Shown here one piece after another: positions 1 to 8,360 of a stretch of 64,000 nucleotides of DNA. A model generated the notes under the pieces. That model had not been told where the DNA came from and made no database searches. It was given only the letters and a program-made list of their open reading frames with translations. The position numbers were made by a program, and so were the translations under genes. Every line of letters starts with the position of its first letter. Positions within the stretch are counted from its first letter, which is position 1. The DNA comes from Luteimonas saliphila (GTDB taxonomy: Bacteria > Pseudomonadota > Gammaproteobacteria > Xanthomonadales > Xanthomonadaceae), in assembly GCF_016774335.1 (NCBI RefSeq), contig NZ_JAETWA010000048.1, positions 62,001 through 126,000 of the forward strand, in the 5' to 3' direction.

Positions 1-896
1 GTATTCAGGGTCGAGGCGACGGCCTGCGTACTGATGCAGTGGTGCGCGGTGTGGAAGTAGGGCGTCTGCGTGGCCGTGTCCGTATCGTTGAGCAGCGTGC
101 CCGTGCACAGGTAACTGCCGCCGTTCTTCACGAATACTATGCGCGCCACCGCAGCCTTGGCGCTGACGAAGCGCTGGCCGAGATCCGCCACCCGGCAAAC
201 GGTATCGATGTTGCAACTGCCCGAGTCGCCGATGTCCTTCAGGATCTTGAAGTCATCCAAGGGACCGGCCATGAGGTGGCTCAGCGCTGGCGCCCGCAGG
301 CGGACCCGCCGGGGATCGACGCCGGCAGGCAGCCACAGTTCGACATGCTGCCTTTCGCCGTCGGTCATCGGCGTCCAGAACAGACCCTGCGCATCGATCG
401 ACGCGAGCGCGTGCGCCCCGGAAAGCGCAGCCACGATCGCGTCCGGCCTGGTGGAGCCGGCGAAGCGCAGTTCGGCGCGGGGGTCGAGGGTGCCCACGTC
501 CAGGCCAACGCGGATGGCGTAGGCGAGCGGCGAGGTGAACTCAAGGCGGGCGACGGAACTGCCGTCGGAAAGCCGGCCCCATTCCAGCGGGGGCAGGTCG
601 GGCGCGGAGGCCTCGCCGGACGCCTGGCGCGCGATGCCGATCTGGAGCGGTTTGCCGATGCGGCGGGCATTGTCCTCGCGCAGTCTGAGGATCCGTTCCG
701 CGGACATCTCGCCGTAGCCGAGGCGCGCGACCACGAACGTCCGCATATCGGCGGCACGCCAGGTCTCGACGGCTTTCGTGGCCGGCGTGCGGCTCATTTC
801 GCCACGCACGCGCGGCGCGTCGGCGGCTGCGCTCGCGCTCGCGACGGCAAGCAACGCGGCCATGCACGACAGCGTGGTCAAACGGACTGACTGCAT
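1..896 (-). CDS. Lysyl endopeptidase-like secreted serine protease precursor, 3' part missing
   Basis: Runs off the left edge; 298 codons are visible from an ATG at 896. Residues 1-25 are a signal peptide, followed by a propeptide of about 200 residues. The mature trypsin-like domain seems to begin near GDSGSCNID (about residue 223). CTGTLLN (264-270) and TAHHC (283-287) match the N-terminal half of the S1 lysyl endopeptidase fold, with His286 as the expected catalytic histidine next to a disulfide cysteine. The catalytic Asp and Ser lie outside the window. Enzymes of this kind (Lysobacter Lys-C, Pseudomonas protease IV) are secreted and cleave after lysine; that specificity is inferred from family. 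It stands alone on the minus strand. Confidence 0.85.
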   Translation of the reverse strand, partial: MQSVRLTTLSCMAALLAVASASAAADAPRVRGEMSRTPATKAVETWRAADMRTFVVARLGYGEMSAERILRLREDNARRIGKPLQIGIARQASGEASAPDLPPLEWGRLSDGSSVARLEFTSPLAYAIRVGLDVGTLDPRAELRFAGSTRPDAIVAALSGAHALASIDAQGLFWTPMTDGERQHVELWLPAGVDPRRVRLRAPALSHLMAGPLDDFKILKDIGDSGSCNIDTVCRVADLGQRFVSAKAAVARIVFVKNGGSYLCTGTLLNDTDTATQTPYFHTAHHCISTQAVASTLN

Positions 897-999
897 CAGG
901 ATCCCCCTTCTCATCCGGGCCCATCATAGGCCAGCAGGTGGGACGCAGGTAGGCGTTGGCGGGGCCGGTATGCGGCCCCGCACGTGTGGCCCGGTTGGC

Positions 1000-3021
1000 T
1001 CAGGTGTCGCTGGCGGGCGCGTCGGTATCGGCCGCGGGTGGTGCCGGCGCGGGCGAGGCCGCAGGCGCCTGCCAGCCGCAGGTCTTGCCCTCGTTCTGCG
1101 TCTTCAGCCAGTCCTGCAGCGGCGCGAAGTACTCCAGCACCGCCGAGGCGTCCATCTGCTCGCCGCCGGTGAGTTCGGCCATCGTCCGCTGCCACGGCTG
1201 GCTGTTGCCCTTGGACAGCATCGCCCAGAACTTCTCGCCGGCCACCTTGTTGCCGGCGAAGCTGCATTGGTACAGCGGCCCCTGGTAGCCGGCGGCGTCG
1301 CACAGCGCCTTGTAGAACTGGAACTGCAGTACGTGCGAGAGGAAGTAGCGGGTGTACGGGGTGTTGCCCGGCACGTGGTATTTCGCGCCCGGATCGAAGA
1401 ACTCCTCGCCGCGCGGCGTGACCGGCGCCACACCCTGGTACTTCGCCTTCAGCTCCCACCATGCCTTGTTGTAGTCGGCCGGGGCGATCGAGCCGTCGAA
1501 CACGCCCCAGCGCCAGCGGTCGATCATCAGTCCGAACGGCAGGAACGACACCTTGGCCAGCGCCATACGCATCTGCGAGTTGATCAGCGCCTCGTTGCTG
1601 CGCTGCTGCTCGCCGACCAGGCCGATCGACTGCAGGTACGCCGGGGTCATCGACAGCACGATGGTGTCGCCGATCGCCTCGTGGAAGCCGTCGTGCGCGC
1701 CGCCCTGGAACATCGGCGGCAGCTTGTTGTAGGCGAGGTAGTAGTAGACGTGGCCGAGCTCGTGGTAGATGGTGGTGAAGTCTTCCTCGTTGGGCTTGAT
1801 GCACATCTTGGTGCGCACGTCGCCATCCATGTCCATGTCCCAGGCGCTGGCGTGGCAGACCACGTCGCGGTCGCGCGGCTTGATGAACTGGGTCTTTTCC
1901 CAGTAGCTGTCCGGCAGCTTGGGCATGCCCAGCGAGGTGTAGAACTCCTCCGCCTGTCGCGTCATCCGCTTGGCGTCCTCGAGCTGCGCGGTGCGCGCCA
2001 CCTCCACCCGGCGATCGGTGTCGATCAGCGCGTTCTCGCGCGCCATGCGCGCGTTGAGGTCGGCCTGGTAGCGGCGCTCGAGCGCGCCCGTCACATCCAG
2101 ATTGCCCGCCTGGGCTTCGCTGTACGGCGCGAGGATGTCCCACAGGTTGCCCCAGTCCTGCTGCCACATGTTGCCCATCAGGTGCGCAGGCAACAGGCCG
2201 TCGACCGAGCCGCGGCCCGGGTACTGCGCCTCCAGCCGGGTGCGCGCATAGCAGTGCAGCTGTTCGTACAGCGGCTTGACCTGGCCCCACAGGCGGTCGG
2301 TCTCGGCGGCCAGCTCGACCGGCGACATGTCGTAGCCCGAACGCCACATCTCGCCCGCGTCGGCGTAACCGAGTTCCTTCGCGCCCTCGTTCACCAGCGA
2401 CACGAAGCGCTGATAGTCCTCGCGCATCGGCTGGGCGATCGTGTGCCAACCCTGCCAGGCATCGAGCTGCGCGTTGTAGTCGCGGTCGTCGCGCAGCACC
2501 TCCTCCAGTTCGCCGAGCTGGCGGCAGCTCTTGGCGTCGCCGGCGGTCTTGCAGTAGGCGCCCGAGCCGTACATGCCCTCCATGCGCGTGGCGATGCGGG
2601 TCAGTTCGGCAAGCTTGACAGGGTCCTTCGGCGCCGGCATCGCGGTGCCGAGCTTGAGCAGGGTGATCGCGCGCGCGGTCTCGGGCGACATCTGCTGGCC
2701 CTCGAACCGCTTGGATTGCTCGATCCAGCCGTTGAGCGAGGTCAGGAACTTCTCGTTGGCCTTGGCGGCCAGCAATTGGCTGTCGGGAATGATGTAGGTG
2801 CTCGAGAGCCACTGCGCCGCGGTCAGCTCCGGGTACATCGCCTTCATCTCGGCATTGATCCGGGCGACGAAGGCGTCGGCGGTCTCGTCCTGCGGCGCCA
2901 CGCCCGCCTGGCCGCCTGCGGGCGCGGCGGCGTCCGGCGCGGGCGAGGGCTCGCGCTGGCAGGCGGACAGGACGAGGCTTGCGCCGATGGCGAGGACGAG
3001 CAGGGCGTGGCGACGGATCAC
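1000..3021 (-). CDS. M2 family zinc metallopeptidase (ACE-like peptidyl-dipeptidase), lipoprotein
   Basis: 673 residues from a GTG at 3021, preceded by AGGAA at good spacing; longer upstream readings run through the next gene. The N-terminus is a lipoprotein signal peptide (lipobox LSAC). The body is an M2 peptidase homologous to angiotensin-converting enzyme: zinc motif HELGH at about residues 417-421, and the third ligand Glu in GFHEAIGD about 25 residues later. Family members remove C-terminal dipeptides from peptides, here probably in the periplasm, anchored to a membrane. The C-terminal tail is rich in Ala/Pro. It is separated from its neighbours by about 100 and 38 bases and is probably transcribed alone. 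Confidence 0.95.
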   Translation of the reverse strand: MIRRHALLVLAIGASLVLSACQREPSPAPDAAAPAGGQAGVAPQDETADAFVARINAEMKAMYPELTAAQWLSSTYIIPDSQLLAAKANEKFLTSLNGWIEQSKRFEGQQMSPETARAITLLKLGTAMPAPKDPVKLAELTRIATRMEGMYGSGAYCKTAGDAKSCRQLGELEEVLRDDRDYNAQLDAWQGWHTIAQPMREDYQRFVSLVNEGAKELGYADAGEMWRSGYDMSPVELAAETDRLWGQVKPLYEQLHCYARTRLEAQYPGRGSVDGLLPAHLMGNMWQQDWGNLWDILAPYSEAQAGNLDVTGALERRYQADLNARMARENALIDTDRRVEVARTAQLEDAKRMTRQAEEFYTSLGMPKLPDSYWEKTQFIKPRDRDVVCHASAWDMDMDGDVRTKMCIKPNEEDFTTIYHELGHVYYYLAYNKLPPMFQGGAHDGFHEAIGDTIVLSMTPAYLQSIGLVGEQQRSNEALINSQMRMALAKVSFLPFGLMIDRWRWGVFDGSIAPADYNKAWWELKAKYQGVAPVTPRGEEFFDPGAKYHVPGNTPYTRYFLSHVLQFQFYKALCDAAGYQGPLYQCSFAGNKVAGEKFWAMLSKGNSQPWQRTMAELTGGEQMDASAVLEYFAPLQDWLKTQNEGKTCGWQAPAASPAPAPPAADTDAPASDT

Positions 3022-3059
3022 GGGCGGTTCCTGACGGTGCGCGTTGTGGTGCGCGCAGG

Positions 3060-3602
3060 CTAGATCGCGTGCGGGGGCTCCGCAAGTGCGATCCCGCCAT
3101 CCGGGGCCTGGAGGCGCCGATGCGCGTCGGTGAGGCCGCGGGCGTGCAGCCACGCCCATGCGGCGTCGGCGTCGCGTTCGAAATAGGCGCGGGCGCTGCC
3201 GAGGCGGAAGGTATAGCCCCAGGCGTCCATGTCGGCGAGCACGCGATCGCGGCCGACGCCGGGCAGGGCATCGCCCAGCAACGCCTGCAGCAGGCAGACC
3301 GCGTCCTCTTCCTCGACCGAATCGGTGGCGTCGGTGTGCACGGCCCGGCGTTGCTCCACCGGCAGAACGATCAAGTGGCAGGCCTCGTGCAGTATCGAGT
3401 GCACGGGCGTGTCGCCCCGGGCGTGCACGTCGCAGCCGACGATGCCCGCTTCCGGCTCGCCCCAGTAGCTGCCAGGGATCGGCGCGCCGTCGTCGACGCG
3501 CAACAGCCGCAGGCCGTACGCGGCCAGCAGCGCCACGGCATCGCCGAAGGCGATGTCGCGCAGGCGCAGGACGGCCGGGGGCTGCGTGTCTTGCCGAATC
3601 AT
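3060..3602 (-). CDS. Small HExxH-containing protein of unknown function
   Basis: 180 residues with no signal peptide or membrane segment. The only recognisable motif is HEACH at about residues 73-77, an HExxH zinc-binding pattern, preceded by a segment rich in Gly/Pro/Tyr (GSYWGEPEAGI) and followed by acidic residues EEED. This suggests a minimal metallopeptidase-like fold, but no third ligand can be assigned by eye. It lies downstream of minE on the same strand, separated by a 174-base gap that holds a REP-like repeat, so co-transcription with the min genes is doubtful. I recognise it only as a conserved hypothetical type. Confidence 0.7.
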   Translation of the reverse strand: MIRQDTQPPAVLRLRDIAFGDAVALLAAYGLRLLRVDDGAPIPGSYWGEPEAGIVGCDVHARGDTPVHSILHEACHLIVLPVEQRRAVHTDATDSVEEEDAVCLLQALLGDALPGVGRDRVLADMDAWGYTFRLGSARAYFERDADAAWAWLHARGLTDAHRRLQAPDGGIALAEPPHAI

Positions 3603-3633
3603 GCCGCAATGATGGGGGAGCGAATCCGATTGC

Positions 3634-3653
3634 AGGAGCGCCTTCAGGCGCGA
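3634..3653. repeat. Single REP-like palindrome
   Basis: AGGAGCGCCTTCAGGCGCGA, a short palindrome whose arms GCGCCT and AGGCGC flank TC. It is the same sequence as each arm of the repeat pair at 23716-23799. It lies between minE and the HExxH gene, where REP units usually sit, in non-coding DNA. Confidence 0.7.
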
Positions 3654-3776
3654 CCTCGCTGGACAGGACGGTCTTCCAGGGTGCGACCTGGCCGCGCCGA
3701 CGGGCTGGCCTGCGCTGCCGCATCGGTCGCCCCCCCGGCCCTCCCACGCTTCCGCGGAGAAGGGGGAAGGGCAGGC

Positions 3777-4040
3777 TCAAGCGGTCGCTGTGCGGCCGTC
3801 CGGCAGGGACACCGAGATGTCGAGCACGTCGTGGTCGCCATCCTTGACCAGGTCGACCTTGACCGCATCGACGTCGACGCTGACGTACTTGCGGATCACT
3901 TCCAGCAGCTCGCGCTGCAGCAGCGGCAGGTAGTCGGGGGCGCCGCGGCTGGTGCGTTCCTGCGCGACGATGATGCGCAGGCGTTCCTTGGCGATCGAGG
4001 CGGTGTTCTTCTTGGCGGTCAGGAAATCGAACAGTCCCAT
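3777..4040 (-). CDS. minE: Cell division topological specificity factor MinE
   Basis: 87 residues, the usual MinE length. The N-terminal amphipathic segment MGLFDFL is the membrane-targeting helix. The MinD-contact helix follows (about residues 12-30, [13 protein letters not shown]), then the dimerisation beta-domain. MinE stimulates MinD ATPase and drives pole-to-pole oscillation so that MinC blocks septa everywhere but mid-cell. It is the last gene of the minC-minD-minE operon, 3 bases after minD. Confidence 0.97.
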   Translation of the reverse strand: MGLFDFLTAKKNTASIAKERLRIIVAQERTSRGAPDYLPLLQRELLEVIRKYVSVDVDAVKVDLVKDGDHDVLDISVSLPDGRTATA

Positions 4041-4043
4041 GCC

Positions 4044-4853
4044 TCAGCTCCCGAAGAGCTTGCTGAAGAAGCCCTTCTTCTCGGCCTGGGTGAAGCGCAT
4101 CGGCCGCTCCTCGCCGAGCAGGCGGGCGACGGCGTCGTCGTAGGCCTGTCCCGCCAGCGACTCGGCATCGAGGATCACCGGCTCGCCCTTGTTCGACGCG
4201 TCGAGCACGTCGTTGGATTCGGGGATCACGCCGAGCGTGCGGATGCCCAGCACCTCCTCGACGTCGCCGATCGACAGCATCTCGCCCTTCTCCACGCGCG
4301 CCGGGTTGTAGCGGGTCAGCAGCAGGTGCTCCTGCACGCGTTCGCCGGCCTCGGCCTTGCGCGTCTTGGACGAGAGCAGCCCGAGGATGCGGTCGGAGTC
4401 GCGCACCGAGGAGACTTCCGGGTTCACCACCACGACCGCGCGGTCGGCGAAGTACATCGCCAGGAACGCGCCCTTCTCGATGCCCGCGGGGGAATCGCAC
4501 ACGATGTACTCGAAGCCATCGTCGGCCAGGTCCTTGAGCACCTTCTCCACGCCTTCCTTGGTCAGCGCGTCCTTGTCGCGGGTCTGCGAGGCGGCGAGCA
4601 CGTACAGGCTGTCGAAGCGCTTGTCCTTGATCAGCGCCTGGCGCAGCGAGGCCTCGCCCTGGACGACGTTGACGAAGTCGTAGACCACCCGGCGCTCGCA
4701 GCCCATGATCAGGTCGAGGTTGCGCAGGCCGACGTCGAAGTCGATCACGGCGACCTTCTTGCCGCGGCGGGCGAGGCCGTTGGCGAGGCTGGCGCTGCTG
4801 GTCGTCTTGCCGACGCCGCCCTTGCCGGAAGTGACTACGATGATTTCTGCCAA
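4044..4853 (-). CDS. minD: Septum site-determining ATPase MinD
   Basis: 269 residues from a TTG at 4853. This start gives LAEIIVVTSGKGGVGKTT, the canonical MinD N-terminus, and AGGAG stands 7-8 bases upstream. Deviant Walker A KGGVGKTT lies at 10-17. The C-terminus ends in a short basic/aromatic amphipathic helix (KKGFFSKLFG) that binds membrane in the ATP state. It recruits MinC and is released by MinE. It lies between minC (25-base gap) and minE (3-base gap). A rare TTG start is notable but common in this gene in the family. Confidence 0.97.
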   Translation of the reverse strand: MAEIIVVTSGKGGVGKTTSSASLANGLARRGKKVAVIDFDVGLRNLDLIMGCERRVVYDFVNVVQGEASLRQALIKDKRFDSLYVLAASQTRDKDALTKEGVEKVLKDLADDGFEYIVCDSPAGIEKGAFLAMYFADRAVVVVNPEVSSVRDSDRILGLLSSKTRKAEAGERVQEHLLLTRYNPARVEKGEMLSIGDVEEVLGIRTLGVIPESNDVLDASNKGEPVILDAESLAGQAYDDAVARLLGEERPMRFTQAEKKGFFSKLFGS

Positions 4854-4878
4854 AACACGTCTCCTGGGTGCGTCGCCG

Positions 4879-5646
4879 TCAATCGAGTGCGGCGATCTTG
4901 AGTTCTTCGTTGTCGAGCCAGACCTGCACCGGCTTGCCGTGCAGTTCCTTCGGGATATCTTCCAGTACTTTGTAGTGGCCGGCCACGGCGACCAGCTCGG
5001 CGTGGAAGGCGCGGCAGAAGATGCGCGCCTTCTCGTTGCCCTGCGCGCCGGCCAGCGCGCGTCCACGCAGCGGACCGTAGATGTGGATCGAGCCGTCGGC
5101 GATGACTTCCGACCCGGCGCCCACCTGGGACAGCACGGTCAGGTCGCGGTTCTCGGCGTACACCTGCTGGCCCGACCGCACCGGGGCGGTCTGGATCATG
5201 CCGGGGGCGGCGTCGCCCCTGGGGGGCGATGCCTTCGCGGCCGGTACCGGCGCGGGATCCGCGGCACGCGCGACGGGAACGGGTGTCTCGCCCGATCCTG
5301 AGACCGGTTCGTACTGGGCCCGGAACTTGGCCAGCAGCGGCAGGCCGAGCTCGATCGCGAGCGCCTCGTTGTCGCTGCTGCCGTAGGCCAGCGCCACCGG
5401 CAGTACGCCGGCCTCGCGCAGGCTCTCGACCAGCGCGCGGGCGGTGGCGGGGTCCGGCGTGGCGGCCAGGCCGCCGAAGTCCAGGATCACCGCGGCGCGG
5501 GCGAACAGCTTCGGCGCACGCGCGACCCGGTCTCGCATCTCGGCGGCCAGCCGGGCCACGTCGAGCGTGCGCACGCGCAGGTTGGCGATGCCGACCTGGC
5601 CGATCTTCAGCTCGCCGGCCTGTTCGAAATCCATCGCGGCGCTCAT
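4879..5646 (-). CDS. minC: Septum site-determining protein MinC
   Basis: 255 residues. An N-terminal FtsZ-antagonist domain (about 1-110) is joined by a Pro/Ala-rich linker (about 125-150) to the C-terminal beta-helix domain, which includes the MinD-binding RSGQQVYAENRDL and the RGRALAG turn. It inhibits FtsZ polymerisation away from mid-cell when activated by MinD. The start ATG overlaps the stop of the upstream acetyltransferase in ATGA (5643-5646), so the two are translationally coupled. Confidence 0.96.
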   Translation of the reverse strand: MSAAMDFEQAGELKIGQVGIANLRVRTLDVARLAAEMRDRVARAPKLFARAAVILDFGGLAATPDPATARALVESLREAGVLPVALAYGSSDNEALAIELGLPLLAKFRAQYEPVSGSGETPVPVARAADPAPVPAAKASPPRGDAAPGMIQTAPVRSGQQVYAENRDLTVLSQVGAGSEVIADGSIHIYGPLRGRALAGAQGNEKARIFCRAFHAELVAVAGHYKVLEDIPKELHGKPVQVWLDNEELKIAALD

Positions 5647-6230
5647 GCGTCGGCCGGTTCCGTGGCGACGGTGCGCGGGCGTGGCAGCCACGGCTGGTCC
5701 GGCAGGGCGGTGCCGTAGGTGTCGCGCACCCACTCGTAGCTGCACATGTCCTTGGCCATCATCGAGGCGCGGATGCCGCTTTCGGGCATGACGTGCTGGC
5801 CGATCTCGTGGAAGCCGAAACTGCCGTGGAACAACCGAACCGGGTCCGCGTCGTGCTCGAGGAACACCTCGCACGTCAGTAGCGGATAGCGCAGTTCGGC
5901 GTAGCTCTGGGCATCGGCGTAGAAGGCCCGACCCACGCCGCCACCGCGGCGGCGGCTGGCGACGACGATGCGGTCGATGTAGAAGAACCGGTCGCAGTGG
6001 GTGCGGAACCAGTGGAAGTTGCTGCTGTCGTGGTCGGCATCGGAGCCGAACCCGACCAGGAAGCCCGCCAGGGTGCCGTCGCGCTCGGCGATGCGGAAGT
6101 ACTCGGCGGTATCGAAGAACTTGCGGAAGCGGGCGGCGTCCAGCGGCAGGATCGTCGGGCCAGCGGCATTGTTGAGGGCGAGGATGGAATCCAGCTCGTG
6201 CTCGCGCACGTCGCGGATGAGGATCGACAT
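5643..6230 (-). CDS. GNAT family N-acetyltransferase upstream of minC
   Basis: 195 residues from ATG 6230, chosen because MSILIRDVREHELDSILALNN begins the fold and GGAG lies 6 bases upstream; an in-frame ATG at 6287 lacks this. The acetyl-CoA loop is RIVVASRRRGGGVGRAFY (about residues 90-107), the usual R-x-x-G-x-G/A pattern. The substrate is unknown. It is the first gene of the min operon (ATGA overlap with minC), but a role in division is only inference from position. Confidence 0.85.
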   Translation of the reverse strand: MSILIRDVREHELDSILALNNAAGPTILPLDAARFRKFFDTAEYFRIAERDGTLAGFLVGFGSDADHDSSNFHWFRTHCDRFFYIDRIVVASRRRGGGVGRAFYADAQSYAELRYPLLTCEVFLEHDADPVRLFHGSFGFHEIGQHVMPESGIRASMMAKDMCSYEWVRDTYGTALPDQPWLPRPRTVATEPADA

Positions 6231-6456
6231 TCCTGACTCCAGAGGACTGCGGACGCTACGGCGTGCCGTGCGCCCGGGGGGCATCACGCGCTCTACCGGT
6301 ACCGCAGCGGCAAACGGCGGAAACGCCGCGCAACGGCCGCTGCGGCGCCGGCGCGGATTATCGCACGGCCGCCGCCGGCGGGCGACCGCGGGATATGGAC
6401 GCGCGCATGACTTCCGAGGGGCTCGCGACGCCCCCGAAAGCGCCTAACATGGCGCC

Positions 6457-7722
6457 ATGCTGTCGCGCCTCGACCATGCCCGCCTGCTGCGCTACGCCGG
6501 CCTGTTCACGTGGGTGGTGATGGTGTTGCCGCTGTGGGTGATCTCCGGGCCGGCGGACGACGGCGACCCGATCTCCAGCGTCGGTGCCGGCTGGCACGCA
6601 TGGATCGCCTGGGCGATGTTCGGGTTCAGTTTCGCCTGGCTCACCCGGGCGCTGGATGCGCGCCGCGTCAGCCTGCCCGACTACGTGCTGCTGGCGCTGA
6701 TGATCGGCAGCGCGGTGGCGTTGAGCTACTACAGCAACACGGGCCTGGGCGTGCTGCTGCTCATGGTCGCGGCCTGCGTGCTGCCCTGGCTGCTGCCGCT
6801 GCCGGCGAGCATCGCCGCCCTGGTGGTGAGCGTGCTGCTGGTGGTGCCCGTCTACATGCGCGCGATCGGCTTTTCGCTGCTCGAGGCGGTGATGCAGTCG
6901 CTGCTGTACGCCGGCTTCAACTGTTTCGTGTTCGCGACCGGCTACGTCGCGCGCCAGCAGGTGCTGGCCCGCGATGAGCAACGGCGGCTGAACGCGGAGC
7001 TGCGGGCGACCCGCGCACTCCTGGCCGAGAGCGTCCGGGTCAACGAGCGCACCCGGATCTCGCGCGAGCTGCACGACCTGCTCGGCCACCACCTGACCGC
7101 GCTGAGCCTCAACCTCGAGGTCGCCAACCATCTCGTCAGCGGTCAGGCGCAGGAGCACGTGACCCAGGCGCATACCCTGGCCAAGCTGCTGCTCAGCGAC
7201 GTGCGCGAAGCGGTCAGCCGGCTGCGCGACGACGACGCCATCGACATGCGCGCCACCCTGCTGCCGCTGGCCGACAACGTGCCCGGCCTGCGCATCGACA
7301 TGGACATGCCGCAGGCGTTCCTGCTCGACGATCCGGAGCGCGCCCACGTCCTGCTGCGCTGCACCCAGGAGATCATCACCAACGCCGTGCGCCACGCCGA
7401 GGCCAGCCTGCTGCGACTGCGTTACTGCTACGACGGCGATGCGGTCGTGCTCGAGGCGCGCGACGACGGCCGCGGTGCGGACGGCGCGACCGCCGGCAAC
7501 GGCCTGCTCGGCATGCGCGAGCGCCTCGCGGCCCACGGCGGCGCGCTGCAGGTCGAGACTTCCCCGGGCAACGGCTTCACCGTCCGCCTGCGCCTGCCGC
7601 TCGGCGAAGGCGTGGTGGTGCAGGAGGCCGCACCCGTGGTCGCGTCCCCGGTTTCCCCGCAGGCGGCAGCGGCAGCGGTGTCCGCCGTCGCGCCCCGGCG
7701 TCACCCACTGGAGGTTCCATGA
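6457..7722 (+). CDS. Sensor histidine kinase, NarL/LiaS/DesK type
   Basis: 421 residues. The first 165 or so form about five to six membrane segments with short loops, so the sensor lies in the membrane. The HisKA_3 dimerisation box is RISRELHDLLGHHLTALS with phospho-acceptor His206. The HATPase domain keeps the N box (EIITNAVRHAE) and G1/G2 boxes (DDGRGADG, GNGLLGMRERL). An Ala/Pro/Val-rich tail follows. It phosphorylates the response regulator at 7719, whose ATG overlaps its stop (ATGA). The stimulus is unknown; unlike many LiaS/DesK systems no ABC transporter is adjacent. Confidence 0.93.
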   Translation: MLSRLDHARLLRYAGLFTWVVMVLPLWVISGPADDGDPISSVGAGWHAWIAWAMFGFSFAWLTRALDARRVSLPDYVLLALMIGSAVALSYYSNTGLGVLLLMVAACVLPWLLPLPASIAALVVSVLLVVPVYMRAIGFSLLEAVMQSLLYAGFNCFVFATGYVARQQVLARDEQRRLNAELRATRALLAESVRVNERTRISRELHDLLGHHLTALSLNLEVANHLVSGQAQEHVTQAHTLAKLLLSDVREAVSRLRDDDAIDMRATLLPLADNVPGLRIDMDMPQAFLLDDPERAHVLLRCTQEIITNAVRHAEASLLRLRYCYDGDAVVLEARDDGRGADGATAGNGLLGMRERLAAHGGALQVETSPGNGFTVRLRLPLGEGVVVQEAAPVVASPVSPQAAAAAVSAVAPRRHPLEVP

Positions 7723-8360
7723 TCCGTGTCTGCCTGGTCGACGACCAGACCCTGGTAAGGCAGGGCATCCGTTCGCTGCTTGCGCTGGACGGCGGCATCG
7801 AGGTGATCGCCGAGGCCGGCGACGGCAAGCAGGCGGTGGAGCTGATCCCGCAGGTGAAGCCCGACGTCGTGCTCATGGACATGCGCATGCCGGCGATGTC
7901 GGGGCTGGAGGCCTTGCAGGCCCTGTCGGCCAGCGGCCAACTGCCCCCGACCATCATCCTGACCACCTTCGACGACGACCAGCTGGTGCTGGCCGGGATG
8001 AAGGCCGGCGCCAAGGGCTACCTGCTCAAGGACGTGTCGCTGGAACAACTGGTGGGCGCGATCCGCGCGGTGGCCGGCGGCGGCTCCCTGGTGCAGCCGG
8101 CGGTGACCCAGCGCCTGCTCTCGGGCCTGGAGCACATGCGCAACGAGTTCGTCAGCCTCGACCGGCCGGACCCGCTGACCGACCGGGAAACCGAGATCCT
8201 GCGGCTGATGGCCGGCGGCTTCTCCAACAAGGAGATCGCCAATTCGCTGGGCGTGGCCGAGGGGACGATCAAGAACCATGTGTCGAACATCCTGTCCAAG
8301 CTCGGGGTGAGAGATCGCACCCGGGCGGTACTCAAGGCTTTCGAGCTGCAGTTGGTCTGA
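7719..8360 (+). CDS. NarL/LuxR-type response regulator
   Basis: 213 residues. The receiver domain has the acidic pair D8-D9, phospho-acceptor D54 (VLMDMRMP) and conserved T/K (LTTFDDD, LLKDVS). The LuxR helix-turn-helix is at about 148-210 (LTDRETEILRLMAGG, NKEIA, TIKNHVSNILSKLGV). It is the partner of the kinase that overlaps its start. The last 23 codons and stop are repeated twice more downstream, between hairpin modules (see 8291-8755). The in-gene copy is complete, so the protein appears intact. Confidence 0.95.
   Translation: MIRVCLVDDQTLVRQGIRSLLALDGGIEVIAEAGDGKQAVELIPQVKPDVVLMDMRMPAMSGLEALQALSASGQLPPTIILTTFDDDQLVLAGMKAGAKGYLLKDVSLEQLVGAIRAVAGGGSLVQPAVTQRLLSGLEHMRNEFVSLDRPDPLTDRETEILRLMAGGFSNKEIANSLGVAEGTIKNHVSNILSKLGVRDRTRAVLKAFELQLV

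Noticed and set aside
911..3271. Very long open frames opposite or beside the M2 peptidase (for example 778-3063 plus, 911-3271 minus)
   Set aside because: Arg/Pro/Ala-rich shadow readings of a gene with clear family motifs; a by-product of high GC.
3021..4500. Upstream in-frame extension of the M2 peptidase to 4500
   Set aside because: It would run through the HExxH gene, minE and part of minD; a lipoprotein signal with Shine-Dalgarno begins at 3021.
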